NCBI GenBank assembly: GCA_009917455.1
Contig: QZDS01000022.1
Span: forward strand, 25,277-89,276
Source of the DNA: a bacterium 1xD8-48
GTDB taxonomy: Bacteria > Bacillota > Clostridia > Lachnospirales > Lachnospiraceae
Reading direction: 5' to 3'
Length of the DNA stretch: 64,000 nt
The notes below the pieces were generated by a model that was not told the origin of the DNA, made no database searches, and worked only from the letters and a program-made list of their open reading frames with translations. The position numbers and the translations under genes were made by a program. Below, in pieces: positions 61,107 to 64,000 of this stretch (the stretch's first letter is position 1; each line of letters begins with the position of its first letter).

Positions 61107-61874
61107 ATGAAAGTTTCACAGATTATTTTTAGCCCGACAGGAGGAACGGAAAAGGTTGCAGATGCCATAACGAGTACATGGGGACTGCCTGTAAATAAAA
61201 TTGATTTGTCCAATGCAGAAACCGATTATTCCTCGCTTAGTTTTGAAAAAGATGATATTGCGCTTATTGCAGCTCCGTCTTTTGGCGGACGTGTTCCAGG
61301 CCTTGCCACTCAGAGAATCTCAAATATTCATGGCAGTCATACCCCCTGTGTAATTGTCTGCGTATATGGCAACAGGGCATATGAGGATACCCTGGTTGAA
61401 TTAAGCGATGCTGCTGAAAAAAGCGGATTTCAGGTAATTGCTGCCATTGCCGCCATCGCAGAACATTCTATTATGCACCAGTATGCTGCAGGCAGACCGG
61501 ACACTAAGGATAAAAAAGAATTAAGCGGCTTTGCGAAAAAAATATCAGAGAAAATAAACAGTAATCTGACCAGTCTTTCCACACCGCAGATTCCGGGAAA
61601 CCGCCCCTACAAGAAAGCGGCCAGAAGCGGCTTAGTACCCAAAGCGGACAATAACTGCACAGACTGTGGTCTTTGCGCCAGACAGTGCCCTGCACAGGCA
61701 ATCAGCAAAGAAAATCCAAAAGTTACGGACAGTAAAAAATGTATTTCCTGTATGCGCTGTGTCGTACAATGCCCGCAGTCATCCCGTAAAGTAAATGGGG
61801 CTATGGTTTCTGTTGCGGCATTGGCAATGAAAAAAGCCTGTTCAACAAGAAAAGGGAATGAGCTTTATATTTAA
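61107..61874 (+). CDS. EFR1-like flavodoxin/2[4Fe-4S] ferredoxin fusion
   Basis: The 255-residue protein begins with a flavodoxin-like domain (IIFSPTGGTEKVADAITSTWG is the FMN phosphate loop; IAAPSFGGRVPGLATQRI, VCVYGNRAYEDTL follow) and ends with two ferredoxin motifs (CTDCGLCARQCP and CISCMRCVVQCP, near residues 190-230). ACAGGAGGATTAAGC precedes the ATG. EFR1-type proteins carry electrons in anaerobes. Regulated probably by the divergent Rrf2 protein. Confidence 0.92.
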   Translation: MKVSQIIFSPTGGTEKVADAITSTWGLPVNKIDLSNAETDYSSLSFEKDDIALIAAPSFGGRVPGLATQRISNIHGSHTPCVIVCVYGNRAYEDTLVELSDAAEKSGFQVIAAIAAIAEHSIMHQYAAGRPDTKDKKELSGFAKKISEKINSNLTSLSTPQIPGNRPYKKAARSGLVPKADNNCTDCGLCARQCPAQAISKENPKVTDSKKCISCMRCVVQCPQSSRKVNGAMVSVAALAMKKACSTRKGNELYI

Positions 61875-62189
61875 TTTGCTTCCGGTTATATCCAATGCCA
61901 TATGATATAGTCTGGAAACCGCAAAAAATAGCTATCCCCTATTAGTGTAAGTATCTCAAGTGTATGCCGATGCTTGGGATTTATCCCATACTCATCAATT
62001 TGGGACTGCTAATAAGCATAGACGCTCAGCTCTATATGCTCCCCATGACAGAAACGGCGGCATTGATGATTACGTCAGCCGGATAATCGGCTGGCCTTTC
62101 CATGTCCAATCAAATGTATATCATTTCGCTGTTTATGATTTCCGCTGTCCGGCTGACTGCCGGACAGGTCGGGCTTTAGTCGGGCAGTT
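61875..62189. other. Degenerate region with hydrophobic frame fragments
   Basis: Broken plus-strand frames include a hydrophobic stretch (IYPILINLGLLISIDAQLYML, MYIISLFMISAVRLTAG) suggestive of membrane-protein debris. No intact gene. Confidence 0.35.
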
Positions 62190-62349
62190 CTACCTTGCCG
62201 ACAAAAGAATAATAGATTTCGATTTCCTGTCTGCAATATCCCTTATGGATGAGATTGGCGATTTCCCGGCATTTAACAAACCGAAACTACTCTTTGCTTA
62301 CTTTGGAAAAGAGGTTCCGCTATCGCTAAAAGAGTCATCCATATATTAA
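62190..62349 (+). pseudogene. IS110-type transposase 3' remnant
   Basis: The frame reads IIDFDFLSAISLMDEIGDFPAFNKPKLLFAYFG, which resembles the Transposase_20 part of IS110 elements (P....A.....EIGD..RF....KL.AYAG). Only about 50 residues remain and the end is truncated. A low-scoring but characteristic match. Confidence 0.45.
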
Positions 62350-62670
62350 CACTCCAAAGCTTGTTGCTATGGGAGCTGTGTCACATAAAATATGCGACAT
62401 GATATTTGCCATACTTTGAGATAATAACCCCTTTGAAATCATCACCCCACGGGAACACATCAAACCATACAATGCTGCCAAATGCGACATAGCTGCATAA
62501 AATACTGAATTTACTGAATGAATGTCTTTTTTTAACGATATTTTCACCAAGGGATAAGTGTGTCCTTTTTTAGTCCCAAAATAAAAATCAAAGTTTTTCC
62601 ATTTTCCTATTGACATTTATCAGCTGGATTTTCTTCCCAAAAGGGAAACAATGTTTTATAGGTTACATCT
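62350..62670. other. AT-rich region without a recognised gene
   Basis: A minus-strand open frame here (62616-62335) lacks a good ribosome site and resembles nothing I know. No other feature is visible. Confidence 0.35.
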
Positions 62671-63621
62671 TTACGGATATGACAAAAATTCAACTATCTT
62701 TTCGCTTATCACTTGATATTCAAAATCATGAATATAATGTGGACAGTCTAATTCTATCATTTTACTATTTGCAATATTTGCGATATATTCTCTTTGATAG
62801 CTTCTCCATGTTTCTTTGTCCCAACCTGTCCCCTCGCCGTTCGATACAAACAGAAGCATTGGAACTTGTGGTATATTATCCGATTCAACCTTCCGTGCAT
62901 TTTCCTTAATACTTTTTACTTCATTTAGCATTGTTATTGTTGCTGTTCGATTATAGAAAACTGCTTTATATATCTCTTTTTCCCTGTCAGAGAGAGTGCC
63001 ATTTGTTATTGCGTCACTATCAGAAACACCCGGCAGTAATCTCGTTATTCCAATAGCAGATGCAAACTGACCTAATTTAAGCATAGCCATATTGATATTA
63101 TAATCTTGATACGACTCAGGAACTGCCATATCAAGACCTATGATAGCCAATACTTCTTCGGGATATTGTTGCGCCCAATATAATGCTTCAATCCCTGACA
63201 TGGAATGCGGACAAAGGATATAGGGTGCTTCGATGCCTGCCGCCTTTAGAGCAGCTCTTGTGTCTGCTAATACAGATTCAATTCCTCTTTTTTTGTCAAC
63301 GACATCACTGAAACCATATCCGAATTTCTCTACAACTACAATTCGATATTTATTGCTCAATAGAGAGTAAAGAGATTTGAAATCCAATATAGGAGAACAG
63401 GTTCCACCGCCAGACATAAATACAAGTGTTTTTTCGCCGCTTCCCTCAATATATACACTCATATTATGCCCGTCAATTTCTACCATTGTACTGACAGGTA
63501 AAAGCAGCTTTTGTTCCCTGTTTAAGTGAATTTTATGATTTATATATATTGCAGGCAGTAATATAAATGTAATTATAGCAATCGCTAATAAAATCTTCAT
63601 TGTTTTCTTCACTTTCGTCAT
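62671..63621 (-). CDS. Membrane-anchored alpha/beta hydrolase
   Basis: The 316-residue protein has an N-terminal membrane helix (MKILLAIAIITFILLPAIYI) and an alpha/beta-hydrolase fold: VFMSGGGTCSPILDF (oxyanion), CPHSMSGIEALYWAQQYPEEV (nucleophile Ser in PHSMSG, a variant of GxSxG with Pro first), and a late His in ELDCPHYIHDFE. Substrate unknown. AT-rich compared with its neighbours, which suggests recent acquisition (impression, not measured). Confidence 0.85.
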   Translation of the reverse strand: MTKVKKTMKILLAIAIITFILLPAIYINHKIHLNREQKLLLPVSTMVEIDGHNMSVYIEGSGEKTLVFMSGGGTCSPILDFKSLYSLLSNKYRIVVVEKFGYGFSDVVDKKRGIESVLADTRAALKAAGIEAPYILCPHSMSGIEALYWAQQYPEEVLAIIGLDMAVPESYQDYNINMAMLKLGQFASAIGITRLLPGVSDSDAITNGTLSDREKEIYKAVFYNRTATITMLNEVKSIKENARKVESDNIPQVPMLLFVSNGEGTGWDKETWRSYQREYIANIANSKMIELDCPHYIHDFEYQVISEKIVEFLSYP

Positions 63622-63808
63622 ATTTTTTCCTGCCTTTGTCGATTTGTTCCCAGCTAAATATAACTCGTCAATTTATTTCTAATCCCTTTAAGCCAGCTAT
63701 CAATACTTTCAATGACAAATCAAAACTATCATCTATTGTGCTTCTTTCAAGGCCAAATCATTAAACAAAGAAAACCCGCAAACACTGATGTCTACGGGCT
63801 TCGTTCAA

Positions 63809-63880
63809 CTCCCCGAGTAGGGCTCGAACCTACAACAACTCGGTTAACAGCCGAGTGCTCTACCATTGAGCTATCGAGGA
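63809..63880 (-). tRNA. tRNA-Asn (GTT)
   Basis: TCCTCGA/TCGGGGA acceptor, D-arm TAGCTCAATGGTAGAGCA, anticodon GTT in GCTGTTAACC, T-arm AGGTTCGAGCCCT. Confidence 0.95.
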
Positions 63881-64000
63881 TTACCTTATTCATTATACAG
63901 GTCCTTCTTCATCTTACTCCTGTACCTTTACCGCACCCTCAAAACCGAATACCGTACAGCATACTCCTTAAACTCTCTCAAGAGCCTTCCCTTCCTTTTG

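Noticed and set aside
62335..62616. Minus-strand 93-codon frame
   Set aside because: No good ribosome site, overlaps transposase debris and shows no recognisable motif.
63881..64000. Possible rRNA operon spacer at the right edge
   Set aside because: The sequence beside tRNA-Asn recalls rRNA-region spacer (TATTCGGTTTTGAGGGTGC on the minus strand), but no rRNA is in the window, so it cannot be supported.

Overview
This window looks like a chromosomal segment of a gut Lachnospiraceae (Clostridia, low-to-mid GC Gram-positive). The signs are several YesM/YesN-type two-component pairs, a CUT1-type sugar ABC importer, rhamnosidase and oligogalacturonate lyase genes, strong AGGAGG ribosome binding sites, TTGACA/TATAAT promoters, EFR1-like and Rrf2 genes and a Clostridia-style tRNA cluster. 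All calls come from reading the sequence; no database search was run.

1-13 kb: a minus-strand operon runs from about 8.1 kb off the left edge. It encodes six esterase-fold proteins and a LacI-family regulator. Three of the six are tandem paralogues with a fused C-terminal domain, and the first gene has lost its catalytic triad. The promoter faces a divergent YesM/YesN pair, and two AAACGTTT-cored LacI-type operators lie in the intergenic region. A MATE pump and an XRE-methyltransferase fusion follow.

14-19 kb: an IS with a 494-residue DDE-type transposase sits beside a decayed two-component/ABC efflux module (frameshifted regulator, ATPase lacking its Walker A half), followed by a nitroreductase.

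19.6-28.9 kb: a glycan-uptake locus with an ABC importer (two permeases and a binding lipoprotein), a divergent YesM/YesN pair and a GH78 alpha-L-rhamnosidase. A PL22 oligogalacturonate lyase at 55 kb and the esterase operon fit a pectin/rhamnogalacturonan theme (inference).

29-35.5 kb: a conflict island. It holds a broken SLOG/DUF1273 gene, a surface protein, a lipoprotein carrying a C-terminal LHH nuclease toxin domain with a SUKH immunity gene, an AbiE-like regulator with a broken nucleotidyltransferase partner and a perfect 14-bp inverted repeat, and an ADP-ribosyltransferase-like DUF3990/DUF3791 pair.

35.6-47 kb: an operon with a condensation-like acyltransferase, hypB, a large Fe-S/FAD (GltD-like) oxidoreductase, hypA, three tandem 102-bp repeats that each fold into one long hairpin, and a polytopic membrane protein. 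Then come a LytTR/DUF3021 pair, a lipase-like hydrolase, a PAP2 phosphatase, a ferritin-like protein and a lipoprotein.

47-64 kb: gene scars, a five-tRNA operon (Glu, Met/Ile-CAT, Asp, Val, Leu) with promoter and terminator, a 43-residue small protein with its own terminator, a large repeat-bearing surface protein, asnA, a second MATE pump, PL22, a two-gene ABC exporter, MerR-SDR and Rrf2/EFR1-like pairs, an IS110 scar, an alpha/beta hydrolase and tRNA-Asn.
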